DNA from: Devosia salina
Lineage (GTDB): Bacteria > Pseudomonadota > Alphaproteobacteria > Rhizobiales > Devosiaceae
Length of the DNA: 64,000 nt
Reading direction: 5' to 3'
Assembly: GCF_019504385.1 (NCBI RefSeq)
Contig: NZ_CP080590.1
Coordinates: forward strand, 2,460,001 to 2,524,000
This document shows, piece by piece, positions 34,986-43,110 of this stretch. A program made the position numbers and the translations under genes. The number at the start of each line of letters is the position of its first letter. Position 1 is the stretch's first letter. The notes under the pieces are model-generated. The model had not been told where the DNA came from. It saw only the letters and a list, made by a program, of their open reading frames with translations, and searched no databases.

Positions 34986-35059
34986 CCCTCGGGCCCGACC
35001 CGAGGGCCATTATCGGCCCGGCACGCGTTGCAAACGGTCCTCGGATCAAATCCGAGGAC
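34986..35059. repeat. Palindromic intergenic repeat, family B (unit 1)
   Basis: Two near-perfect palindromes: CCCTCGGGCCCGACCCGAGGG (21 bases, 34986-35006, written in two parts CCCTCGGGCCC and GACCCGAGGG) and GTCCTCGGATC...ATCCGAGGAC (35037-35059). The second matches the hairpin at 49389-49409. Confidence 0.65.
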
Positions 35060-35095
35060 GGCTCTGCGCCTTAGGCAACCATTTGCCCCGGCCTA

Positions 35096-35386
35096 CTAAA
35101 CCCCGATGCCGCCCTGCGGCTCGGTCTCGAAGCGCTGATCGAAGCCGGCGATCATCGGGCGGGCCCTGCCGATCGTCTCCTGCACATGGGGCAGATGCAA
35201 GGAGGCCTGGTGCTGCTCGCGGCTGTCCCAGACTTCGCTGATCCAGATGCCGTTGTCGCTGCCCGGGTCGCGCGCGATGACATAGGAGCGGCAACCCGGC
35301 ATGGGCGCGCTCCCTTCCAGCAATAGCGCCAGCAATTCCTCCCGCCGCCCCTCTGCCGCCAGCATGCGGCCGATCAAGCCATACAT
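35096..35386 (-). CDS. Antibiotic-biosynthesis-monooxygenase-fold protein
   Basis: A 96-residue ferredoxin-like dimeric protein of the ABM/quinol monooxygenase group. Features are LIGRMLAAEGRREELLALLLEGSAPMPGCRSYVIARDP, the core NGIWISEVWDSREQHQASLHLPHVQE and a last strand. The start at 35386 follows GGAGGGC. The reaction is unknown; small stand-alone members oxidise quinols or phenolic compounds or simply bind them. Confidence 0.8.
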   Translation of the reverse strand: MYGLIGRMLAAEGRREELLALLLEGSAPMPGCRSYVIARDPGSDNGIWISEVWDSREQHQASLHLPHVQETIGRARPMIAGFDQRFETEPQGGIGV

Positions 35387-35505
35387 TGCGCCCTCCATGT
35401 TGCCGAACAAATCATGAACACGAAGCGCGGACCCCGTCAAGGCCCGCGCTTGACTCGGCCCCACCCCTGCCGCAATGAAAGCCACCCCAATTCCCGAGGC
35501 CCGCC

Positions 35506-36375
35506 ATGTCCGTCGACCAGCTTTCAATTTCGCTGACCAAGGAGCAGGCCTATGCGCTTGTCGATGCCGTTTCCGAGCGCGACGACCTGGCGCTGACCGC
35601 CTCGGCGCATGAAAACGAGGAGACCGGCGAGTGGGTGTTTGAAGCCACCTGCGATAGCCCGCCGGACCTGGCGGCCTATGCAGCGCTGGCGCGGCAGGTG
35701 CTGGGCGGCGATGTGAGCTTCTCGGTCGAGCCCATCGACCCCGAGGTCAACTGGGTTGCCAAGTCGCTCGAAGGGCTGGCGCCGGTGATCGCCGGCGGTT
35801 TCTATGTCTATGGCAGCCACGAAACCGGCACCATCCCCGAGGGGCTGACGCCGATGAAGATCGACGCCGCCCAGGCTTTCGGCACCGGCCACCACGAGAC
35901 CACCACCGGGTGCCTCGAAGCCATCGAGGCCCTGCTGGCGGACCGCAATCCGGCCCGCATGATCGATATCGGCACCGGCACCGGCGTGCTCGCCATCGCC
36001 CTGGCCAAGCGGCTCGAAGCGGTGATCCTGGCCACCGATATCGACCCGATCGCGGTCACCACCACGGTGGAAAATGCGGTCGAGAATGGTGTCGGTGACC
36101 AGATCGACGCCATCGAGGCCGCCGGCCTCGACAACCCGGAAATCGCCGCCCGCGCGCCCTATGACCTGGTGGTCGCCAATATCCTCGCCGGTCCGCTGGT
36201 TGAACTGGCCCCGGGCGTGGGCGCCATCACCCAGCCGGGCGGCACCGCCATTCTCTCGGGCATTCTCAACACCCAGGCCGACGGCGTCATCGCCGCCTAT
36301 GAGGCCGCGGGCTTTGCGCTCAAGGACCATCTGAAGCGCAAGGACTGGACCACGCTGGTGCTGGAAAAGGCCTGA
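35506..36375 (+). CDS. prmA: Ribosomal protein L11 methyltransferase
   Basis: SAM-dependent enzyme that trimethylates several amino groups of ribosomal protein L11. The 289 residues have an N-terminal L11-binding domain of about 90 residues, then the methyltransferase domain with DAAQAFGTGHHETTTGCLEAIEALL, the SAM-binding motif MIDIGTGTGVLAIALAKR near residue 152, and VVANILAGPLVELAPG, the post-II motif characteristic of PrmA. The start at 35506 gives a normal N-terminus. Confidence 0.95.
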   Translation: MSVDQLSISLTKEQAYALVDAVSERDDLALTASAHENEETGEWVFEATCDSPPDLAAYAALARQVLGGDVSFSVEPIDPEVNWVAKSLEGLAPVIAGGFYVYGSHETGTIPEGLTPMKIDAAQAFGTGHHETTTGCLEAIEALLADRNPARMIDIGTGTGVLAIALAKRLEAVILATDIDPIAVTTTVENAVENGVGDQIDAIEAAGLDNPEIAARAPYDLVVANILAGPLVELAPGVGAITQPGGTAILSGILNTQADGVIAAYEAAGFALKDHLKRKDWTTLVLEKA

Positions 36376-36380
36376 CAACA

Positions 36381-36520
36381 CCCCTCATCCGGCGCTATGC
36401 GCCACCTTCTCCCACAAGGGAGAAGGAAGAACCGGAGTCTGCCGGCCGGCTTTACGCAACCCCGCTCATCCCCTTCCCCCCCTTGTGGGAGACGGTGCCC
36501 GAGGGCGGATGAGGGGTATT
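36381..36520. repeat. Palindromic intergenic repeat, related to family A (unit 5)
   Basis: Outer pair CCCCTCATCCG / CGGATGAGGGG, with inner CTTCTCCCACAAGGGAGAAGG and CCCCCTTGTGGGAGA. The same CTCATCCG...GGGAGAAGG vocabulary occurs at 42941-43081, so units 5 and 6 form a subfamily. It fills most of the 250-bp gap after prmA. Confidence 0.7.
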
Positions 36521-36572
36521 GGCCAAGATCCGCCCGTTCCCAAAGGCGATGAGAAGAACACCAAATAGCAAA

Positions 36573-36596
36573 ATCCCCGAAGCGGGCTTCGGGGAT
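36573..36596 (-). terminator. Terminator of the first 43-residue gene
   Basis: An 11-bp stem (ATCCCCGAAGC / GCTTCGGGGAT) followed on the minus strand by TTTGCTATTT, 32 bases after the stop codon at 36629. Confidence 0.8.
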
Positions 36597-36628
36597 CGGC
36601 ATTGATCGTCAGCTAAAGTGCAGCTGCC

Positions 36629-36760
36629 TCAGGGGCGCTTGGTCACGGCGCCGATCAGCTGGTGCTGCATGCGGTAGCTGACCTGGCGGGAGGCTTCGCG
36701 ACCACGAGCGTCGATAAGACCACCCAATGCGCTGCGGAAACCGTTCTTGCTCTCAGTCAT
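36629..36760 (-). CDS. Small conserved-looking protein A (43 residues)
   Basis: A complete frame starting with ATG, preceded by GGAG, and followed by a strong terminator. The product is basic: MTESKNGFRSALGGLIDARG, then REASRQVSYRMQHQLIGAVTKRP. It shares with protein B at 36879-37010 the same length and the pattern N-x-F-x-x-A-x-x-x-[IL]-[IV]-[DE]-x-R-x-R-x-A-x-R. The two are therefore paralogues. I do not recognise the family with certainty; small arginine-rich proteins are common in Hyphomicrobiales. Confidence 0.65.
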   Translation of the reverse strand: MTESKNGFRSALGGLIDARGREASRQVSYRMQHQLIGAVTKRP

Positions 36761-36878
36761 CTTCTACTCCATGCGACGGACAGTCTGTTGCCGCCCGACA
36801 TCGTCCATTTAGGCTGTTCGCGCTGCGCTGATAAGAGCTGCGCCGGCAGACCAGCCATGCCGTTCCTGCAGGGCAGGC

Positions 36879-37010
36879 TTAACGGCCGTTTACCTTGCGG
36901 CCCAGATCGTGCTCGCGCTCAAAGCGGGCAATGTAGCGCTCGGCCTGGCGGGTGCGGCCTTCAACAATGGCGTTGACGGCGCGCTGGAAGAAATTGTTCT
37001 GCTTGCTCAT
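36879..37010 (-). CDS. Small conserved-looking protein B (43 residues)
   Basis: A 43-residue paralogue of protein A, beginning MSKQNNFFQRAVNAIVEGRT and continuing RQAERYIARFEREHDLGRKVNGR. The ribosome site GGAGA lies 8 bases before the ATG. It is predicted to be one or two amphipathic helices. The frame is open upstream, but that part overlaps the start of the divergent aminopeptidase gene and is rejected. The two small genes are 118 bp apart on the same strand. Confidence 0.65.
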   Translation of the reverse strand: MSKQNNFFQRAVNAIVEGRTRQAERYIARFEREHDLGRKVNGR

Positions 37011-37131
37011 CGGTTCGTCTCCTGTTCTCTTGCCCTCAAGATAGGCTTTGCCCCGCGCAAAACCAGCGACAAGACAACAAGACAGCCATGCCAGGAGCGC
37101 ATTGCTTCCTTGGGCGTGGTCAGGACGAGAC

Positions 37132-38955
37132 ATGACCGCAACACCCTTCGAACCCGCAGTTTTCCAGAGCTTTGAGGAGAAGGCCGACCCTTCCAAGGTC
37201 GCGCCGCGCCTCGCCGCATTGCGGACAGCCATGCAAAAAGCGGGCATCGATTCCGTCCTGGTGCCCCGCGCAGACGCCCATCGCGGCGAGTCGGTGCCGG
37301 CCAGCGAAGCACGCCTGAGCTATCTCACCGGCTTTACCGGATCGGCCGGCATGGCGGTGGTGGGCCCGGATAAGGCGGGGCTCTTTGTCGACAGCCGCTA
37401 TACCCTGCAGGCCCCGGCCCAGACCGACACCGGCCTCGTCACCGTGCACGAGGCCAACCAGGGTAGCGCCAGCGAGGATCTGCGGCTCTATGTCCCGCAG
37501 GGCGGCACGCTGGCCTATGACCCCTGGCTGCACACGCCGGGCGAAGTGCGCGACATCACCGAAAAGCTCGCCGGCCACGCCCGGGTCGTCCCGCATGCCA
37601 ATCTGGTCGACGCCATCTGGACCGACCGCCCTGCCCCACCGGTCAGCCCCATCGAGTTTCTCGGCCACAACCGCGCCGGCAAGACCTCTGCCGACAAGCT
37701 CACCGAGTTGCGCGCCACGCTGGGGGCCGACAAGGCCGACGCCACCGTGCTGACGCTGCCCGAGTCGATCTGCTGGCTATTCAATATGCGCGGCCGCGAC
37801 GTGCCGAACACCCCCTTCGTGCTCGGCTTCGCCATCGTGCCCCAGGCGGGCCTGCCGACGCTCTTTCTCGACAAAGCCAAGATCACACCCGAACTCCGCC
37901 AGGCGCTGGACGGGATTGCCGAGGTGGCCGACGCCGCCACGCTGACACCGGCGCTAGAGGCGCTGGGCAAGGCGGGAAAAGCGGTGCTCATCGATCCCCA
38001 GACCGCCCCGGCGGCCATTGCCGAAGCCCTACGCAGCGCCGGTGCCCGGCTCATCGAGAAGCGCGACCCCGTGCTCGGCCCCAAGTCCATCAAGAATGCC
38101 GCCGAACTGGCCGGCATGCGCGAGGCGCACCGGCTCGATGGCGTGGCTCTCGCCAAGTTCCTGAGCTGGTTCGATGAAGAGGCGCCCAAGGGAGCGCTGA
38201 CCGAAATCGGCATCGTCACCGCGCTCGAGGCCTTTCGCCGCGAGGAGCCGACCTGCGTCGATGCCAGCTTCGACACGATTTCCGGCGCCGGCCCCAATGG
38301 CGCCATCGTCCACTACCGCGTGACCACCAAGACCGACCGCCGCCTCAATCCCGGCGAACTGATGCTGGTCGACTCGGGCGCACAATATCTCTCGGGTACG
38401 ACTGATATTACCCGCACCCTCTCCACCGGCGCCGCCAGCGCTGAACAGAAGGATCGCTATACCCGCGTCCTCAAGGGCATGATCGCCATTTCCAACCTGC
38501 GATTCCCCAAGGGCACATCCGGCGCCCAGATCGATGTGCTGGCCCGCCAGTTTCTCTGGCAGGACGGCGTCACCTACAATCATGGCACCGGCCATGGTGT
38601 CGGCGCTTTCCTAGGCGTGCACGAAGGGCCGGTCGGCATTTCTTCGCGCTACCCGACGCCGCTGGAAGCGGGCAATGTGCTCTCCAACGAGCCCGGCTAT
38701 TACAAGGCGGGCGAATACGGCATCCGCATCGAAAACCTGATCGTGGTGCGCGAGGCCGAGCGCTATCCCGGCTATCTCGAATTCGAGACCCTGACGCTCG
38801 CCCCGATCGACAAGCGCCTGATCGACCAGGCCCTGCTGACCCCTGCCGAGCGCGACTGGCTCAACGCCTATCACGCACGCGTCTGGACCGAGATCGGTTC
38901 GCAGGTCACGGGCGCGGCCAAGGACTGGCTCAAGCAGGCGACGGCGGCTATCTGA
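37132..38955 (+). CDS. pepP: Xaa-Pro aminopeptidase (M24B, aminopeptidase P)
   Basis: A 607-residue dinuclear-metal peptidase that removes N-terminal residues preceding proline. It has the long three-domain layout of eukaryote-like aminopeptidase P: two creatinase-N domains, the pita-bread catalytic domain and a C-terminal APP region. Metal ligands are visible as aspartates in LVDSGAQYLSGTTDITRT, histidine in YNHGTGHGVGAFLGVHEGP, and glutamates in SNEPGYYKAGEYGIRIENL. The start at 37132 follows AGGA at suitable spacing. Cytoplasmic. Confidence 0.93.
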   Translation: MTATPFEPAVFQSFEEKADPSKVAPRLAALRTAMQKAGIDSVLVPRADAHRGESVPASEARLSYLTGFTGSAGMAVVGPDKAGLFVDSRYTLQAPAQTDTGLVTVHEANQGSASEDLRLYVPQGGTLAYDPWLHTPGEVRDITEKLAGHARVVPHANLVDAIWTDRPAPPVSPIEFLGHNRAGKTSADKLTELRATLGADKADATVLTLPESICWLFNMRGRDVPNTPFVLGFAIVPQAGLPTLFLDKAKITPELRQALDGIAEVADAATLTPALEALGKAGKAVLIDPQTAPAAIAEALRSAGARLIEKRDPVLGPKSIKNAAELAGMREAHRLDGVALAKFLSWFDEEAPKGALTEIGIVTALEAFRREEPTCVDASFDTISGAGPNGAIVHYRVTTKTDRRLNPGELMLVDSGAQYLSGTTDITRTLSTGAASAEQKDRYTRVLKGMIAISNLRFPKGTSGAQIDVLARQFLWQDGVTYNHGTGHGVGAFLGVHEGPVGISSRYPTPLEAGNVLSNEPGYYKAGEYGIRIENLIVVREAERYPGYLEFETLTLAPIDKRLIDQALLTPAERDWLNAYHARVWTEIGSQVTGAAKDWLKQATAAI

Positions 38956-38965
38956 GGCCGCCGCT

Positions 38966-39478
38966 TCACCAGAAGCCGAGCGGATCGGCCAAATAGTCGC
39001 TAAGGCGCCAGGTGCTGCCGACATCGGTGAAGGGCAGCACCACGTCATCGACCTTCCAGCCGGCGGCGCCCTCGTCGATGAGCAGGAAGGTGAGGCTTTG
39101 CCAGGCCTGCCCATCATAGGAGATGTCGACTGCCACGACCGCCTGACCGCCCTTGGTCTTGGCGTCCCCGATGGCAAAGTCCATGCCGCCCGAATCCTGG
39201 CCATTGATGAAGGGCGAGAAATCCAGCGCTCCGATTTCATCACCGCCCGCCATCACCGTTTCATCGGCTGATTTCAACAGAGCCGAAAGCCGCGCGGAGA
39301 ATGCGTCGGTTTCGGCAAAGGCGCTGTCCGCATCGAAATTCTCCCAGTCCTCCGACGCTTCGATCTGCTCGTAGACCGCAACCAGCAGCGCCCTGGGGTC
39401 ATCGAAGACCGGGATCGGCGCGGCCTGCGCGGGCGCAACGGCCGTCAGGGCCGCCAGGGCCAAAAGCACGGCACGCAT
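38966..39478 (-). CDS. Secreted protein, possibly DUF3828
   Basis: A 170-residue exported protein with signal peptide MRAVLLALAALTAVAPAQA. The mature part resembles DUF3828 domain proteins in its order: DPRALLVAVYEQIE, FSARLSALLKSADE, LDFSPFINGQD, a beta-rich stretch AVVAVDISYDGQAW, LTFLLIDEGAAGWKVDDVV and WRLSDYL. This looks like an NTF2-like fold; the assignment is tentative. Its ATG overlaps the stop of the upstream gene (TGATG), so the pair is coupled and the products probably work together. Confidence 0.65.
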   Translation of the reverse strand: MRAVLLALAALTAVAPAQAAPIPVFDDPRALLVAVYEQIEASEDWENFDADSAFAETDAFSARLSALLKSADETVMAGGDEIGALDFSPFINGQDSGGMDFAIGDAKTKGGQAVVAVDISYDGQAWQSLTFLLIDEGAAGWKVDDVVLPFTDVGSTWRLSDYLADPLGFW

Positions 39479-40731
39479 CAATTGAACCATAGTGCGAAAT
39501 CGGGCCAGCGATCGCCAAAGACGCGATTGCCCTCGGCAAAATCGGACGCGCTGGCGACCTTGCCATCCTTGAGGAAGGGGAGTGCGCCCTGCCCAGTGAA
39601 CAACATCACCAGATCGGTTTCCGTCGCTGTGTCGAAGAAGAGCTTGAGGTCAAAGCCCTGGCGGAATCGCCAATGCGGCACCAGCAGGCGTCCGTCCAGG
39701 ATCGCGTCGAGCGTATCGAGCGTTGCCATCCAGGCATCGACATGGGCCTGGGTGACCTTGAGATCGGGCACCAGCGAGGTTTGGCGCGGCGATGGCACCA
39801 GTTCCCGATCGTCATCGGTCTCCGCCAGGATCGCCTCCCAGTTCCGCCGCGACAGCGCCGTCACGGCCTTGAGGCGCTGCAGCACGCCCTGGAACCGGTC
39901 CCTGTCGACCACGGGAAAGTCCGCGGTGTGGATGGCGGCAATGAGATCGGCGATGAAGGTGTCGGTTTCCGGGTCCATCATCAGCGTGCCACCGCTCGAA
40001 TAGTCCTGCATGGGCAGGCCGGATTTCGGAAACAGGCGATGGCCGACGGCCGCGAAGAATTCGGAAAAGTCATGGGCCAGCAGCAGGTCGGCCGGAGCGG
40101 CCGTCATCTGGCTGTAGCCGCCAAACCAGATCGCATCGGCGCGGTCGAAACCGATGGCCGTGTCCACCGGCGCGGTCTTGTTGCCCTTGGTCTTGCCCTG
40201 CGGCAGGTCCAGCGTTTCGCCCATCAGGGCTGCCAGCGTCTCGCCCTCGCCGGCCACCCCGTCGCCGTCGATGTCGAAGCGGACGCGCAGCGGATCGATG
40301 CGCACCACATAGTCGCCGCTCGTGCCCGCGGTTTCGAAACTCTGCCGGGCGCTGTCCAATCCGGCGACGAACGCATCCAGAATGGCGCGCGCGTCCACAT
40401 AGGTGACGGGCTCCGGGTTCGGATTGGCCGGGCCGGTGCCGACGGGCGCATCGATGCCCAGCATCATGGCGGCGGCCGGCACGCGCGGGCTTACCGCGCC
40501 ATGCCTGTACAGCGCCTGGGACAGGCCTTCGACGGCCCCGATCAGGTCGATCAGCCCAAGGCCGAAACAGGCGTCCATGTTGAACATGGCGCATTGCTCG
40601 TCATAGAGCGCCCGGTTTTCTCCGGCGGTTCCCGCATAGAGCAGCTCCGCCAGTTGATCCCCTGCAGGACCGGCAAAGGCGGCATTGGACAACAAGATGG
40701 CGGCCGCAACCGCCCCGACCAGTCTGCGCAT
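39478..40731 (-). CDS. Secreted protein of unknown function with an EF-hand-like loop
   Basis: A 417-residue exported protein with signal peptide MRRLVGAVAAAILLSNAAFA. I do not recognise the family. Near residue 152 it has DIDGDGVAGEGE, which fits a calcium-binding EF-hand loop (D-x-D-x-D-G ... E). Other features are two cysteines in QCAMFNMDACFGLGLID near the N-terminus, a tryptophan-rich centre (AIWFGGYSQ) and C-terminal HWRFRQGFDLKLFFD. Translational coupling to the 170-residue secreted protein suggests a shared envelope task. Confidence 0.65.
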   Translation of the reverse strand: MRRLVGAVAAAILLSNAAFAGPAGDQLAELLYAGTAGENRALYDEQCAMFNMDACFGLGLIDLIGAVEGLSQALYRHGAVSPRVPAAAMMLGIDAPVGTGPANPNPEPVTYVDARAILDAFVAGLDSARQSFETAGTSGDYVVRIDPLRVRFDIDGDGVAGEGETLAALMGETLDLPQGKTKGNKTAPVDTAIGFDRADAIWFGGYSQMTAAPADLLLAHDFSEFFAAVGHRLFPKSGLPMQDYSSGGTLMMDPETDTFIADLIAAIHTADFPVVDRDRFQGVLQRLKAVTALSRRNWEAILAETDDDRELVPSPRQTSLVPDLKVTQAHVDAWMATLDTLDAILDGRLLVPHWRFRQGFDLKLFFDTATETDLVMLFTGQGALPFLKDGKVASASDFAEGNRVFGDRWPDFALWFN

Positions 40732-40750
40732 GGCGCCTCCCCTGCACCGG

Positions 40751-42925
40751 CTATTTGCCGACGCGCTCGAACCATTCGTCTTCGCTGATAACCTCGATCC
40801 CCAATTCCTCGGCCTTTTTCAGCTTCGAGCCGGCACCGGGGCCGGCGACCAGTATATCTGTTGCACCCGAGACTGATCCAGCCACCTTCGCACCCAGCCG
40901 CTCGGCCATGGCCTTGGCCTCGGAACGGGTCATCTTTTCGAGCGAGCCAGTGAAGACCACGGTCTTGCCTGCCACCACGCTATCGGCCGAAATGGTGACC
41001 ACATAGGGCTGCGGCTGCACTTCGGCCAGCAGGTCATCGAGCGCCTGCACATTTCGCTCATTGGCAAAGAAAGCCATGATCGAGGCCTGCACCGTCTCCC
41101 CGATGCCACCGATCTCGGGAAAGACCGAATGCCCATCCGCATGATGCGCGGCCGCGAGCGCCACCTCTCGGAACCGCTCGATCGTGCCGAATTCCTTGGC
41201 CAGCAGGGCCGCCGTGGTCTCCCCGACATGACGGATGCCCAGGGCATAGATGAAACGGTCGAGCTCGGGCGCCCGCCGCGCATCGATGGCGTCGAACAGC
41301 TTTTTCACCGAGACCGGCCCGAAGCCGTCGGCATCCTTGAGCTTCTTGATCGCCCGTTCGTCCCGCGCCTTGAGCGTGAAGATATCCGCCGGCCGGGCAA
41401 TGCGCCCCTCCGCATAGAACTGGGCCACCTGCTTATCGCCCAACCCATCGATGTCGAGCGCATCGCGTGCCACGAAATGCTTAAGGTTCTCGACCGCCTG
41501 GGCCGGGCAGATCATCTCGCCGGTGCAGCGCCTGACGCTGTCGAGCTTGCCGGTCTTTTCGTTGAGCTCGCGCACGGCCTCCGATCCACAGGCCGGGCAG
41601 AGATGTGGGAATTGAAACGGCGCCGCCCCTTCCGGGCGCTTGTCGAGCACCACATCGACAATCTGCGGGATGACATCGCCGGCCCGCTGCACGATGACCG
41701 TATCGCCCACGCGCAGATCGACGCCATTGCGGATCGGCTCGCCATTATTGCCGATGCCCTTGATGTAATCCTCATTGTGCAGCGTGGCGTTTTCGACCAC
41801 CACGCCACCCACCGTCACCGGCTGCAGCCGCGCCACCGGCGTCAGCGCCCCGGTGCGGCCGACCTGGATATCGATGCCGGTCAGGATGGTGGTTGCCTGT
41901 TCGGCGGGGAATTTGTGGGCGATGGCCCAGCGCGGCGCGCGCGCGACAAAACCCCAGCGCTGCTGCAGGTCGAGCCGGTCGAGCTTATAGACCACCCCGT
42001 CAATGTCATAGCCGAGCGTGGCGCGCTGCGCCTCGATCTGGCGGTATTGCGCAATCAGCTCCTCGGCCGACTGCGTCTTGATCATCAGCGGATTGGTGAC
42101 AAAGCCCCATTCCTTGAACTTGCGCACCACCTCGGTCTGCGTTGCCGCCGGCGGCCGGGCATTGCCTTCGGCGTCTTCGGCAATGCCCCAGGCATAGGCG
42201 AAGAAATTGAGGTTGCGGCTGGCGGTGATCCTGGGATCCTTCTGGCGCAGCGACCCGGCGGCGGTGTTGCGCGGATTGACATAATCCTGCCCGCCGAACT
42301 TCGCCGAATGCTCCTTCAACCGCTTGAACTCGGCATGGGTCATATAGACCTCGCCGCGGATTTCGATCACCGCCGGCCAGCCCGAACCCTGGAGCCTGTG
42401 GGGGATATCGCCGATGGTCTTGAGGTTCTCGGTGATGTCCTCGCCCTCGGTGCCGTCGCCACGGGTGGCCCCGCGCACGAACACGCCGTCCTCATAGCGC
42501 AGCGAGGCCGAGAGACCGTCGATCTTGGGTTCGGCAGTGAAGGCCAGCACGAAATCGGGGTCGCGCAGGATGTCGGCCATGAAGAACTTCCTGGCCCGCG
42601 CCACGAAATCGGTCACGTCTTCATCGGAAAAGGCATTGGCGAGGCTGAGCATGGGCACGCCATGGCGCACCTTGGCAAAGCCTTCCGCCGGGGCCGCCCC
42701 CACCCGGCCCGACGGGCTATCGGGCCGCACCAGCTCGGGAAACGCCTGTTCGATCGCGTCATTGCGGCGCTTGAGCGCGTCATATTCCGCGTCGGTGATC
42801 TCCGGCCGGTCCTGCTGGTGATAGGCGACATCCGCCGCCTCGATCGCCGCCGCCAATCGCTCAAGCTCGGCGCGGGCCTCGTCTTCGGAGAGATCGACAA
42901 CGTCTTTTTGGGAGGGTTCAGACAT
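40751..42925 (-). CDS. ligA: NAD+-dependent DNA ligase
   Basis: Seals nicks in replication and repair. The 724 residues have domain Ia (YHQQDRPEITDAEYDALKR), the adenylation domain with the active lysine in AEPKIDGLSASLRYEDG, the OB fold, a four-cysteine zinc finger (CPACGSEAV ... CTGEMICP), the helix-hairpin-helix domain and a C-terminal BRCT domain (KTVVFTGSLEKMTRSEAKAMAERLGAKV). All the expected parts are present. It lies downstream of recN, separated by a palindromic repeat rather than being tightly coupled. Confidence 0.97.
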   Translation of the reverse strand: MSEPSQKDVVDLSEDEARAELERLAAAIEAADVAYHQQDRPEITDAEYDALKRRNDAIEQAFPELVRPDSPSGRVGAAPAEGFAKVRHGVPMLSLANAFSDEDVTDFVARARKFFMADILRDPDFVLAFTAEPKIDGLSASLRYEDGVFVRGATRGDGTEGEDITENLKTIGDIPHRLQGSGWPAVIEIRGEVYMTHAEFKRLKEHSAKFGGQDYVNPRNTAAGSLRQKDPRITASRNLNFFAYAWGIAEDAEGNARPPAATQTEVVRKFKEWGFVTNPLMIKTQSAEELIAQYRQIEAQRATLGYDIDGVVYKLDRLDLQQRWGFVARAPRWAIAHKFPAEQATTILTGIDIQVGRTGALTPVARLQPVTVGGVVVENATLHNEDYIKGIGNNGEPIRNGVDLRVGDTVIVQRAGDVIPQIVDVVLDKRPEGAAPFQFPHLCPACGSEAVRELNEKTGKLDSVRRCTGEMICPAQAVENLKHFVARDALDIDGLGDKQVAQFYAEGRIARPADIFTLKARDERAIKKLKDADGFGPVSVKKLFDAIDARRAPELDRFIYALGIRHVGETTAALLAKEFGTIERFREVALAAAHHADGHSVFPEIGGIGETVQASIMAFFANERNVQALDDLLAEVQPQPYVVTISADSVVAGKTVVFTGSLEKMTRSEAKAMAERLGAKVAGSVSGATDILVAGPGAGSKLKKAEELGIEVISEDEWFERVGK

Positions 42926-42940
42926 GGGGATACTCTATCT

Positions 42941-43081
42941 TCTTCCCCTCTCCCCTTGCAGGAGAGGGTGGAACGCGCAGCGCGAGACGGGTGAGGGATT
43001 CTGTCCGCGAGTCTGGCCCGCGTCCTGACATATCCCTCATCCGCCCTTCGGGCACCTGCTCCCGCGAGGGGAGAAGGGGAA
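42941..43081. repeat. Palindromic intergenic repeat, related to family A (unit 6)
   Basis: CTTCCCCTCTCCCCTTGCAGGAGAGG at one end (given in part: CTCTCCCCTTGCAGGAGAG), GGGTGAGGGATT in the middle and CCTCATCCGCCCTTCGGGC...GAGGGGAGAAGGGG at the other. It lies between recN and ligA. Confidence 0.7.
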
Positions 43082-43110
43082 CGTGCCACATGGCCAGTTC
43101 AGGCGAAAGG

